A stretch of 28,001 nucleotides of DNA from a virus. Both the position numbers and the translations under genes were made by a program. The DNA is taken from positions 1-28,001 of the IMG/VR virus record IMGVR_UViG_3300009159_000246, one strand, 5' to 3'. This document shows positions 1 to 9,246 of the stretch, piece by piece. Every line of letters begins with the position of its first letter. The stretch's first letter is position 1. The notes under the pieces are model-generated. The model was not told where the DNA came from and did no database searches. It saw nothing but the letters and a program-made list of their open reading frames with translations.

Positions 1-2544
1 GCACCTGAAGGGCAAAATCTCAACGCCAACTATGCAAATTTTGCCGGTGAAGCATTTAATGTGTCAGGGGCAAACGTAAGTGGCCAAGTGGCCAATGCAT
101 TGATTGCTGGCACAGTTTATACAAACGCACAACCCAATATTACCAGCGTTGGTAATTTATCAAACCTAACTGTTACTGGTAACATAACAAGTTCTGCTAA
201 TATTAGTGGAACATACATTTTGGGCAATGGTGCGTTCTTAACTGGGTTACTAGAAGCCTATGGCAATGCAAACGTGGCCAATTATTTGCCCACGTATTCG
301 GGTAACTTGAACAGTGTATCTGCAATACCAGGGTCAGCTGTTACCGGAACAGTGGCTTTGGCAAACATAGCATACTCAGTCGCAGGTGCCAATGTAAGTG
401 GCCAAGTGGCCAATGCTGCCTATGCAAACATATCGGGTGTTGCATATAGTGTATCAGGTGCAAACGTAAGTGGTCAAGTGGCCAATGCTGCCTATGCAAA
501 TATAGCCGGAACTGCATACTCAGTCAATGTTGCTAATGTTTCTGGCATTGGTAATATTGCCACAATTAATCTAGATGGTAATGTAGCAAATGTACTTCGT
601 GGTGATGGTTCATTTGCACCTGAGGGCGGAAACCTCACTGCCAACTATGCAAATTTTGCCGGTGAAGCATTTAATGTGTCAGGGGCAAACGTAAGTGGCC
701 AAGTGGCCAATGCATTGATTGCTGGCACAGTCTACACTAACGCACAGCCTAATATTACGTCAGTCGGCACCCTATCGGACCTGACTGTTACTGGTAATAT
801 TAGTGGTGGCAATCTGATTAGTATAGGTAACATTAGTGGTAATTATATTTCGGGTAACGGCACTCAACTAACTGGAATTCTTGGCAGCAATGCTGACATG
901 GGCCCTAATACTGCAGGTGCATTGATTAGCAATGCAGTAACATTAACCACAACCACAACAGTGACAAACGGAATAGCATTACTCAATCAAGTGTTGGGGA
1001 AATTAGTCCCGCCATCGCCACCTAATTTCCCCAACAATACCACAATCACATTGTCAGGTATAGCAACTTACCGAATGGCTAACATTACACAAGTTGACAA
1101 TACCCCGGGCGCCAATCGTGCAGTGGCTGCTGGAACTTCTGTAGCCAATGTGTTGCGTGTAGCAACGTATGCAACTAATACAATATCCACAGTTGGCCCA
1201 GGTGATTCAGGAATTGTCACCGCAGTTCGTAACGGTGCTAATGTGGGCAACGTGACTCTTAACACAGGCGCAAGCCCTACAGCCAACGGCATATATGGCG
1301 GTAATCTTGTGATTACCAATAATTACGATTACCATGCAGCCAATGCCAACATTGCGGCAGGCTTCTGGTATGTGTTCTCTGCAGCCGTAAGCGGAACAAC
1401 TGCACCGGCTGGATGGAATGAGCTGTATATTGCTGACTCGGCTACAAGTAATACCAACACCACAGTTTGGTACTATGATAATTCAAGCCCGTCTGCTCCA
1501 AGCTTTAGTTCAGTCACAATGGCTCCCCCAGGATCAGCTAACTTGCTGTACAGCAGTACCATACCGCATTACACCAACAACAACAATTTTACCATTGGAT
1601 TTAATGTAGCCAATGTTAGTGGTAACACTTATCCTACATCCAACACACTAGCGTCTGGATCTTCGGGTGGAGCATTTGCGGCACCGTCTAGCATCACCTA
1701 CAGCGCATCAAATATTGGTAGTAATGTACTAAACTCATTTGCAAGTGCTAGTGCTAATACCACTGCTAGTGTTACCACAGGATTTGGTGGCAGCTCAACT
1801 GGCCCGTCAATGAGTGTGAACAATAGCTATTCTACTGGCACACTGACATTGACCACAGCACTGGGTAATACTGTGTTATGGAAGTCAGGAACTGCCACAG
1901 CTATCGATGAAGCTAACGTTGTGATTGGTTCCACAATTGGTACAGGATCAGGCAATGCATTTCGAATTGTAAATCCAGGATCAGGAAACACTCCAACATA
2001 TACCAGTAATGCGGCAGCATTTAATAGTCAATCAAGCACCCTTGAAACATACGATGCCACGGTGGTTGGTTCGGGATCTGCAGGTGTTCTCAAGCACGAC
2101 CAAACAAATTATGCAACTGGATATTTGCCAGCAGGACCAAATTTAAGTTCAGGAAGAACTGGAACCCAATACTTTACATTTAAGTTTGTACGTACCGCAG
2201 TTAGTAAATTTGATATTAGATACACAGGTACTATTGCTGGTATGTGGGTAGCATTACCGGGATCGGTTATTGATTCAAGCTCAAGTGCCAATGGCTGGAT
2301 AGACATGAGTGTGGCATATGGTGGCGCTGGATATCCAGGCGTCAACACACCAGGCAACGGCAGTGATGGTTGTGCGCTAGGAGGAACGGTAACATTAAAT
2401 TCAGCGGTGACCAATTCTAGCAAGACATGTACTTTTGGAACTATCAGTAGTTCAAGTACCGCAACAAACGAAATTTATGTAAGAATTGCTCTTGCATCCG
2501 GACAGTCTGTGACTGCTCTTACATTACAGACGGCGAGTAACTAA
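1..2544 (+). CDS. Tail fibre-like protein 1, partial (5' end outside window)
   Basis: The reading frame is open from base 1, so the gene begins upstream; 847 residues are visible. The GTG at 61 lies mid-repeat and is not a start. Residues 1 to ~300 are repeats built on GANVSGQVANA, QPNITSVG and GNG..LTG, typical of fibrous phage tail proteins. From about residue 310 to the end is a non-repetitive domain of ~540 residues with PPSPPNFP, NANIAAGFW, KHDQTNY.TGYLP and GNGSDGCALGG. The same domain ends the gene at 6088-9243, so it is a paralogous C-terminal, probably receptor-binding, module; that role is inferred. The stop overlaps the next start by one base (TAATG), suggesting translational coupling. 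No enzymatic motif is seen. Confidence 0.8.
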   Translation, partial: APEGQNLNANYANFAGEAFNVSGANVSGQVANALIAGTVYTNAQPNITSVGNLSNLTVTGNITSSANISGTYILGNGAFLTGLLEAYGNANVANYLPTYSGNLNSVSAIPGSAVTGTVALANIAYSVAGANVSGQVANAAYANISGVAYSVSGANVSGQVANAAYANIAGTAYSVNVANVSGIGNIATINLDGNVANVLRGDGSFAPEGGNLTANYANFAGEAFNVSGANVSGQVANALIAGTVYTNAQPNITSVGTLSDLTVTGNISGGNLISIGNISGNYISGNGTQLTGILGSNADMGPNTAGALISNAVTLTTTTTVTNGIALLNQVLGKLVPPSPPNFPNNTTITLSGIATYRMANITQVDNTPGANRAVAAGTSVANVLRVATYATNTISTVGPGDSGIVTAVRNGANVGNVTLNTGASPTANGIYGGNLVITNNYDYHAANANIAAGFWYVFSAAVSGTTAPAGWNELYIADSATSNTNTTVWYYDNSSPSAPSFSSVTMAPPGSANLLYSSTIPHYTNNNNFTIGFNVANVSGNTYPTSNTLASGSSGGAFAAPSSITYSASNIGSNVLNSFASASANTTASVTTGFGGSSTGPSMSVNNSYSTGTLTLTTALGNTVLWKSGTATAIDEANVVIGSTIGTGSGNAFRIVNPGSGNTPTYTSNAAAFNSQSSTLETYDATVVGSGSAGVLKHDQTNYATGYLPAGPNLSSGRTGTQYFTFKFVRTAVSKFDIRYTGTIAGMWVALPGSVIDSSSSANGWIDMSVAYGGAGYPGVNTPGNGSDGCALGGTVTLNSAVTNSSKTCTFGTISSSSTATNEIYVRIALASGQSVTALTLQTASN
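25..116 (+). repeat. 92-bp exact direct repeat, copy 1
   Basis: Bases 25-116 are identical to 640-731 in the same frame of fibre gene 1. They encode the segment ANYANFAGEAFNVSGANVSG and the following repeat. Confidence 0.9.
640..731 (+). repeat. 92-bp exact direct repeat, copy 2
   Basis: Identical to 25-116 (offset 615 bases, a multiple of 3). Loss or gain of the 615-base unit by recombination would keep the frame. Confidence 0.9.
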
Positions 2545-5500
2545 TGGCAATCTCAACAGCGCAGTATATTGATCTTTTATTCAAGAAACTCAACGGAGTT
2601 GCAAAGACTGCTACGGCTACCCAAAAGAGCCCGTCAAACGAAAGCATTGCAAGCCCACCATTATTACGTGGCGACATCATATGGATGCAGTCGGATCAAA
2701 TTCCAGCAACTGCCCAAGTTGTTGCAGGAGTTACACAAGGGTATCTATCAACTGGTCGCATTGAATGTACTCCAGATACTACAGTTCCTACCATTGGCGG
2801 TATCTATCCCACTTGGCTAACTAATTTAACTGATTGGATACCACAAGAATTTGGGTCAACTTGGCCGGTCAAAATCTATGTTGACACAGCCGGGGCAGCC
2901 AATCCTGCGGCAACTGGAACACAAATCTTCTCTCCAGGTATTGGCGGCGCAGGTGAATTCTTCTTTGACACACAGGCTGGCTTATTAAACTTCATTGGTG
3001 AAACCATTCCAAGCACGCTCACTGCTGGTAAGAGTATTTTTGTTATTGGTTATAGATACGTTGGTCTGCTAGGCGTAACTAACTTGCCAGGCGGAACCAG
3101 TATTGGTAATTTAGAAATTACTGGTAACACTATTGTTAGTCTCAATACCAATGGTGATATTGTATTAGATCCTGATGGTACCGGCAATGTTAGAATTGTT
3201 GCAGATACCGCAGTAACTGGAAATATCACAGTATCTGGCGAATTAAGCGCAGTTGGTAATATTTCCGGCAACTATATCTTAGGTAACGGTGCATTTATAA
3301 CTGGATTGCCTGCGTCTTACGGCAATGCTGATGTGGCCAATTATTTGCCCACTTACTCAGGTAACTTGAACAGTGTATCTGCAATACCAGGGTCGGCTGT
3401 TACCGGAACAGTGGCCCTGGCAAACATAGCCTACTCAGTTGCAGGTGCTAATGTAAGTGGCCAGGTGGCCAATGCATTAATTGCTGGTACAGTTTATACA
3501 AACGCACAGCCTAATATTACGTCAGTTGGAACTTTATCAAACCTAACTGTTACCAGCAATATTAGTGGTGGTAATATTTTAACAACTGGATCAGGTGGAG
3601 AAATTGTTGGTACTGGTAATATTACTGGTGGTAACCTAATCAGTATAGGCAATGTTAGTGGAACATATATATTAGGCAACGGCGCCTTCTTAACTGGGTT
3701 ATATGGCAATGCCAATGTAGCCAATTACTTGCCCACTTATTCGGGTAACTTGAACAGTGTATCTGCAATACCGGGCTCAGCTGTTACTGGCTCAGTGGCC
3801 TTGGCAAACATAGCCTACTCAGTTGCAGGTGCAAACGTATCAGGTGAAGTAGCCAATGCTGCCTATGCAAACATATCAGGTATTGCATATAGTGTGTCAG
3901 GTGCCAATGTAAGTGGTGAAGTGGCCAATGCCGCTTATGCAAATATATCAGGTATTGCATATTCAGTTAATGTTGCTAATGTTTCTGGTATTGGTAACAT
4001 TGCTACAATTAACCTAGACGGTAACATAGCAAATATACTCCATGGTGATGGTTCATGGGGACCTGAGTTAGGGAATCTCAATGCCAATTACGCAAATTTT
4101 GCTGGTGAAGCATTCAATGTATCAGGTGCAAACGTATCGGGTGAAGTAGCCAATGCCGCTTATGCAAACATATCGGGTATTTCCTACTCAGTTGCAGGCG
4201 CCAATGTATCGGGTGAAGTAGCCAATGCTGCCTATGCAAACATATCAGGCATTGCATATAGTGTATCGGGTGCCAATGTAAGTGGCCAAGTAGCCAATGC
4301 ACTGATTGCTGGTACTGTTTATACAAATGCACAGCCTAATATTACGTCAGTTGGAACTTTATCAAGTTTAACTGTTACCAGCAATATTAGTGGTGGTAAT
4401 ATTTTAACAACTGGATCAGGTGGAGAAATTGTTGGTACTGGTAATATCACCGGTGGTAACTTGTTCAGCGTAGGCAATGTCAGTGGAACATACATTTTAG
4501 GCAATGGTGCCTTCTTAACTGGGTTGCCTGAAGCATACGGCAACGCAAACGTGGCCAATTACTTGCCCACTTATTCAGGTAACTTGAATAGTGTGTCAGC
4601 TATACCAGGCGCGGTAGTAACCGGCTCAGTGTCGTTGGCAAATATAGCAAACATAGCCTATTCAGTTTCGGGTGCCAATGTATCGGGTGAAGTGGCCAAT
4701 GCCAATTATGCAACTTATTCAGGTACAGCATATTCAGTTGCAGGTGCTAATGTAAGTGGTCAAGTGGCCAATGCATTAATAGCAGGCACAGTTTATACAA
4801 ATGCACAACCCAACATTACGTCAGTTGGTACATTAACTAGCCTAGATGTATCTGGTAATGCCAACGTAGGTAATATTGGCGCAAACAATGCAGTATTTAC
4901 GGGTACAGGATCATTTGGCGCCAATGTAAACATGAACAGCAGTTGGATAAACAGTATTGGCTATCCAAGTGCTCCAACAGATGCGGCATCTAAAGCATAC
5001 GTTGATACTATGATATCAAGTGGACTTGCTTATCACCCACCAGTGTATGTTGCAACCACATCAAATCTAGCAATTGCAACCAGCGGTACAACAGCGTATG
5101 TTCAACCCAACGGAGCTGGCAATGGCGTTGGTTCTTACATCAGCACAACTGGTGCATTCTTGTTAATTGACAGCGCAAACGTACAAACAGTTGGAACACG
5201 TATTCTTGTCAAGGATGAGGCTAATGCCACCTGGAACGGTGTGTACACTTATGCTAATACTACTGCTATTGTTCGTGCAACTGATGCTGATGAATATGGC
5301 CCAGACAGCACAGAGCAACTGAGTGTTAATGATTTCTTCTTTACTCAAGGCGGCATTGTAAATGAAGGTACTGGATTTGTTGTCAGTGCCCCTCCAGGCA
5401 ACATCACGTTTGGTACTAGTAACATTGTTTTTAGTATATTCACTACATCACAAGTTTATGATGCAGGAACTGGGCTGACACTTAGTGGTACTACATTTAG

Positions 5501-6071
5501 TATCACTAACACAGCAGTTACCGCACAGTCGTATGGCAGTAGTGATAGTGTCCCAACATTCACAGTCAATCAACAAGGGCAACTCACAGCGGCTGCCAAT
5601 GTGGCAATTGCTGCCAATGCCGCAAACTTAACAGGAACAACTCTTGCAAGTTCGGTGGTGAATTCATCATTGACCAGTGTTGGCACATTGGCCAATTTAA
5701 CTGTAAGCGGAAATGCCAGTGTTGGTAATTTAACCATAACTGGGGCAGGTGGGGCAATCTCTGTAACTGGAAATATCACTGGCGGCAACTTGATCAGCAC
5801 TGGTAATGTTATAGTTGGCGGTGGTATAAATGTTGCTAACAGTTTTGGCACACTTGGGCAAGTACTAACCTCTACTGGCTCCAATGGAGCAACTTGGTCC
5901 AGTCAATTCTATGTAGGAAACGCACCACCACAGGCCCAATCAATTACCCCAAATTATGGAGATTTATGGTACTATATTGGTGACGATGGTGTCAACACAT
6001 TGTATGTTTGGCTAACAGATGGCTCTAGTGATTATTTCTTTGATCTCTTGCCACCAGTGTTTATTAATTAA
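2544..6071 (+). CDS. Tail fibre-like protein 2
   Basis: 1175 residues. Residues 1 to ~185 form a non-repetitive N-terminal domain (SPSNESI, LLRGD, PTW.TNL, NFIGETIP, VIGYRYVGL) that recurs at the start of the gene at 9247, so it probably attaches the protein to its neighbours in the tail. Residues ~190-790 are fibre repeats (GANVSGEVANA, YLPTYSGNLNSVSAIPG, QPNITSVGTL). Residues ~795-970 carry the module with SKAYVD, GTRILVK and NATWNGVYTY that also occurs in the genes at 10168 and 16837. The C-terminus has G.VLTSTGSNGATW and ends in a Trp/Tyr-rich ~50-residue tail. Start: ATG overlaps the previous stop by one base and no Shine-Dalgarno is visible, so reinitiation is likely. Exact fibre type (long, short, baseplate) cannot be decided. 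Confidence 0.85.
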   Translation: MAISTAQYIDLLFKKLNGVAKTATATQKSPSNESIASPPLLRGDIIWMQSDQIPATAQVVAGVTQGYLSTGRIECTPDTTVPTIGGIYPTWLTNLTDWIPQEFGSTWPVKIYVDTAGAANPAATGTQIFSPGIGGAGEFFFDTQAGLLNFIGETIPSTLTAGKSIFVIGYRYVGLLGVTNLPGGTSIGNLEITGNTIVSLNTNGDIVLDPDGTGNVRIVADTAVTGNITVSGELSAVGNISGNYILGNGAFITGLPASYGNADVANYLPTYSGNLNSVSAIPGSAVTGTVALANIAYSVAGANVSGQVANALIAGTVYTNAQPNITSVGTLSNLTVTSNISGGNILTTGSGGEIVGTGNITGGNLISIGNVSGTYILGNGAFLTGLYGNANVANYLPTYSGNLNSVSAIPGSAVTGSVALANIAYSVAGANVSGEVANAAYANISGIAYSVSGANVSGEVANAAYANISGIAYSVNVANVSGIGNIATINLDGNIANILHGDGSWGPELGNLNANYANFAGEAFNVSGANVSGEVANAAYANISGISYSVAGANVSGEVANAAYANISGIAYSVSGANVSGQVANALIAGTVYTNAQPNITSVGTLSSLTVTSNISGGNILTTGSGGEIVGTGNITGGNLFSVGNVSGTYILGNGAFLTGLPEAYGNANVANYLPTYSGNLNSVSAIPGAVVTGSVSLANIANIAYSVSGANVSGEVANANYATYSGTAYSVAGANVSGQVANALIAGTVYTNAQPNITSVGTLTSLDVSGNANVGNIGANNAVFTGTGSFGANVNMNSSWINSIGYPSAPTDAASKAYVDTMISSGLAYHPPVYVATTSNLAIATSGTTAYVQPNGAGNGVGSYISTTGAFLLIDSANVQTVGTRILVKDEANATWNGVYTYANTTAIVRATDADEYGPDSTEQLSVNDFFFTQGGIVNEGTGFVVSAPPGNITFGTSNIVFSIFTTSQVYDAGTGLTLSGTTFSITNTAVTAQSYGSSDSVPTFTVNQQGQLTAAANVAIAANAANLTGTTLASSVVNSSLTSVGTLANLTVSGNASVGNLTITGAGGAISVTGNITGGNLISTGNVIVGGGINVANSFGTLGQVLTSTGSNGATWSSQFYVGNAPPQAQSITPNYGDLWYYIGDDGVNTLYVWLTDGSSDYFFDLLPPVFIN
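5689..5732 (+). repeat. 44-bp exact repeat shared between fibre genes 2 and 5
   Basis: Identical to 13328-13371, 7.6 kb away in another gene. It encodes ANLTVSGNASVGNL. Identity at synonymous positions suggests recent copying or gene conversion. Confidence 0.85.
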
Positions 6072-6087
6072 GTTAAGGTTTAGAAAA

Positions 6088-9000
6088 ATGGCTTTTCCAG
6101 TAAATCCGGTCAATGGGCAACTATACACAACAGGTGGTATCACATACCAATGGAGTAGTGCAAGGTATTCCTGGACCAAGGTAGCAACCACAGCAGCCAA
6201 TATCGGCAATGTGATCATTTCCAATACTTCGGTTACTGCTAATACCGCCACCTCCACGGCAATCCTAGACGCCAACCTTGTTACTGTTTCAAACACAGCA
6301 AGTAGTACCAACACAGCTATTACTAGTAATGTGGTTACAATTGCGGCTCCAACTAGCAATACAGCAATTACTAGTAATACTATTGCGGTTTCAAATGTAA
6401 CAAGTAGCACTAACACAGCAATTACCAGCAACACTGTTACTGTTTCAAATCCAACAAGCAACACAGCAATTACTAGCAACGTTGTTACGGTTTCAAACAC
6501 AGCAAGTAACACCAACACAGCTATTACCAGCAATACTGTCACTGTTTCAAATGCAACTAGTAGTACCAACACAGCAATTACTAGCAACGTTGTTACGATT
6601 GCGGCTCCAACTAGCAATACTGCTATTACCAGCAATACTGTTACTGTTTCAAACACAGCAAGTAATACCAACACAGCTATTGCTAGTGATGTTGTTACAA
6701 TTGCGGCTCCAACTAGCAATACTGCCATTACCAGCAATACTGTCACTGTTTCAAATGCAACTAGTAATACCAACACAGCTATTGCTAGTGATGTTGTTGT
6801 AGTTTCTAATCCAACAAGTAACACCAGCATCACTAGTAATGTTGTTACAATTTCAGTACCAACTAGCAATACAGCAATTACTAGCAATACTGTCACTGTT
6901 TCAAACTCAACTAGCAACACCAACACAGCAATTACTAGTGATGTTGTTGTAGTTTCTAATCCAACAAGTAACACCAGCATCACCAGTAATGTTGTTACAA
7001 TTGCGGTGCCAACCAGCAATACTGCTATTACCAGCAATACCATTGCAGTTTCAAACTCAACTAGCAACACCAACACAGCTATTACTAGTAATGTTGTTGT
7101 AGTTTCTGCACCTACAAGCAATACCAGTATCACTAGCGATACCATCATTGTAGGTAATACAACCAGCAACACCACAGTTAACATAGACTCAGTTAACACA
7201 ACATTGTTTACTGGTAATACAATAACTGTATCAGGCAACACCACCAGCGGCAATGCTAACCTAGGTAATCTAGCAATAGCCAATTACTTTGTTGGCAATG
7301 GATCGGGGTTAAGTGGTATACAAGGCAGTAACGTATCGGGACAAGTGGCCAATGCATTGATTGCTGGAACTGTTTATACTAACGCACAACCCAATATCAC
7401 CAGTGTTGGCTCCTTAACTGGGTTAACCATAAGCAACACAACCGGAATTGTTGATTTTTCTAATACTGCTAATATTAGTTTGGGAAATATCAGCAATTTA
7501 CATATTTCGGGTGGAACGTCGGGATATCTATTAACCACAAATGGGTCAGGCAATTTGTCCTGGGCATCAGCCGCTGCCGCAGGCGTTGTTGGTAACGTTA
7601 TTCCCTTGGGCACCAACGTCCTGGGAAATCTTGTTAGTAACGCAGTTGCTTTAACTACCTCAACAAGTGTAACTGATGGTATCACACAATTAAACACAGT
7701 ACTAGGAAAACTAGTACCACCTAGTCCGCCCAATTTCCCTGCAAGCCAGTCAATCACTGTTGCAAGTTTGTCAACATATCGCATGACAAATTATGTGCAG
7801 ACTGACAACACAGCAACGGGTGGAAAATCAGTAGCAGGAGGCACAACAGTTTCAACTGTGCGTAGAGCAAGTTCTTACTCGGTAAACACTATTACCACAG
7901 CTGGCCCTGGGGACACCGGAACAATTGCAGTTAAATTAAATGGTACAGATGCAGGTAACCGAACATTGACAACTGCACTAGATGGAAATGGCACATACAG
8001 CAACTTGATAATCACCAACAACTACGATTACAACAATGCCAATGCCAACATTGCGGCAGGATTTTGGTCAGTATTTTCTGCCACTGCTAGTGGTACAGTG
8101 CCGCAAGGCTGGAACGAAGTTTATATCTCTGACAGTGCGGCCAGCAACACCAACACATACACTTGGTTCTATGATTCTAGTGCCCCCGGAACACCTGCAT
8201 TTAGTTCTGCCAGCATAACTGCACCGGTATCACCATCGTACACATATTCAAGTACAGTACCTCACTATGACAACACAAATGCATTTGGTATTGCATTTAA
8301 CGTAAACAAGTTGAGTGGCAACATGTATCCAACAAGCGATACATTTGCTACAGGAACAGCCGCAGGAGCATTTGGCGCACCCGCTAGCGTGACCTATGCA
8401 GCCGCCAACATTACTACTCCACTTGCGCAAAATTTATATGTATCTAGTGGCAATGCATCTGTTTCCACAACATCAACTATTATTTCTGGCTTTGGTGCAA
8501 GTTCAACTGGCCCACAAATAAGCATAACAAACAGTTACAACACAGGAACAAACACATTTACTCCTGGCGCAAACGTGTTGTACAAAACAGGAACCACGAG
8601 CTCAGCTACCAGGATTGAAGAAGCTAATGTTTACGTGGGATCAACAATTGGATCAGGATCAGGCTTAGCATTTAGGATTGATAACCCAGGGTCAGGTAAC
8701 ACCCCAGTATACACCGGAAGCGAATCTGCCTTTAACAGCCAATCAAGTACATTACAGACTTACGATTCTACAGTAGTTGCAAACGTATTAAAACATGATC
8801 AAACCAATTACTCAACTGGCTACTTACCAGTAGGTCCTGACTTGAGTTCAGGACGTGCTAGTTCACAGTATTTTACATTTAAAATTATACGAACGTCGGT
8901 ATCTAAATTTGACGTCAAGTGGTCAGGTAATATTGCCGGCTTATGGGTAGCCTTGCCCGGCAGCACAATTGACACAACAAGTAGTGCGAACGGCTGGATC

Positions 9001-9243
9001 AACATGGCAGTGGCCTATGCCGGCGCCGGCATCCCTGGAGTAAATACACCGGGTAACGGAAGTGACGGTTGTGCATTAGGCGGCATAGCACCATTGAACT
9101 CAGTACAAACCAATAAATCTGTCACTGCAACATTTGGTACAGTGAGCAGTTCTAGTACTGCAACAAACGAAATTTATGTTAGGGTAGCCCTAACAAGCGG
9201 TCAATCAGTTACTGCACTTTCATTACAAACTGCGAGTAATTAA
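6088..9243 (+). CDS. Tail fibre-like protein 3 with alternating SNT/TSN repeats
   Basis: 1051 residues from the ATG at 6088, chosen over an in-frame ATG at 6019 because 6019 lies inside the previous gene and residues 1-32 from 6088 (MAFPVNPVNGQLYTTGG, then W20 and W30) look like a genuine phage structural N-terminus; AAGG lies about 10 bases upstream. Residues ~54-365 are an unusual array in which ~15-residue units (PTSNTAITSNTVTVS type) alternate with ~17-residue units (NATSNTNTAITSDVVVVS type). Residues ~365-500 are ordinary fibre repeats. Residues ~505-1051 are a close paralogue of the C-terminal domain of the first gene in the window (PPSPPNFP, NANIAAGFW, KHDQTNYSTGYLP, GNGSDGCALGG). Inferred fibre with a receptor-binding tip. 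Confidence 0.85.
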   Translation: MAFPVNPVNGQLYTTGGITYQWSSARYSWTKVATTAANIGNVIISNTSVTANTATSTAILDANLVTVSNTASSTNTAITSNVVTIAAPTSNTAITSNTIAVSNVTSSTNTAITSNTVTVSNPTSNTAITSNVVTVSNTASNTNTAITSNTVTVSNATSSTNTAITSNVVTIAAPTSNTAITSNTVTVSNTASNTNTAIASDVVTIAAPTSNTAITSNTVTVSNATSNTNTAIASDVVVVSNPTSNTSITSNVVTISVPTSNTAITSNTVTVSNSTSNTNTAITSDVVVVSNPTSNTSITSNVVTIAVPTSNTAITSNTIAVSNSTSNTNTAITSNVVVVSAPTSNTSITSDTIIVGNTTSNTTVNIDSVNTTLFTGNTITVSGNTTSGNANLGNLAIANYFVGNGSGLSGIQGSNVSGQVANALIAGTVYTNAQPNITSVGSLTGLTISNTTGIVDFSNTANISLGNISNLHISGGTSGYLLTTNGSGNLSWASAAAAGVVGNVIPLGTNVLGNLVSNAVALTTSTSVTDGITQLNTVLGKLVPPSPPNFPASQSITVASLSTYRMTNYVQTDNTATGGKSVAGGTTVSTVRRASSYSVNTITTAGPGDTGTIAVKLNGTDAGNRTLTTALDGNGTYSNLIITNNYDYNNANANIAAGFWSVFSATASGTVPQGWNEVYISDSAASNTNTYTWFYDSSAPGTPAFSSASITAPVSPSYTYSSTVPHYDNTNAFGIAFNVNKLSGNMYPTSDTFATGTAAGAFGAPASVTYAAANITTPLAQNLYVSSGNASVSTTSTIISGFGASSTGPQISITNSYNTGTNTFTPGANVLYKTGTTSSATRIEEANVYVGSTIGSGSGLAFRIDNPGSGNTPVYTGSESAFNSQSSTLQTYDSTVVANVLKHDQTNYSTGYLPVGPDLSSGRASSQYFTFKIIRTSVSKFDVKWSGNIAGLWVALPGSTIDTTSSANGWINMAVAYAGAGIPGVNTPGNGSDGCALGGIAPLNSVQTNKSVTATFGTVSSSSTATNEIYVRVALTSGQSVTALSLQTASN
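6250..7190 (+). repeat. Tandem repeat array in fibre gene 3 (~96-base period)
   Basis: Roughly ten 32-residue double units, each a 15-residue PTSNTAITSNTVTVS type plus a 17-residue TSNTNTAITSDVVVVS type, with some units shortened. Codon variation shows the array is not freshly expanded. Confidence 0.8.
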
Positions 9244-9246
9244 AAA

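Noticed and set aside
61-63. GTG start for the first gene
   Set aside because: Bases 1-60 continue the same repeat in frame, so the start lies outside the window.
6019-6087. Upstream ATG for fibre gene 3
   Set aside because: It lies inside the preceding gene, and the extra 23 residues do not look like a phage structural N-terminus.
6012-7283. 423-residue antisense open frame, very hydrophobic
   Set aside because: It is the mirror of the SNT repeat array; its LLVIAVLLVG pattern is just complemented repeat codons, with no ribosome site or promoter.
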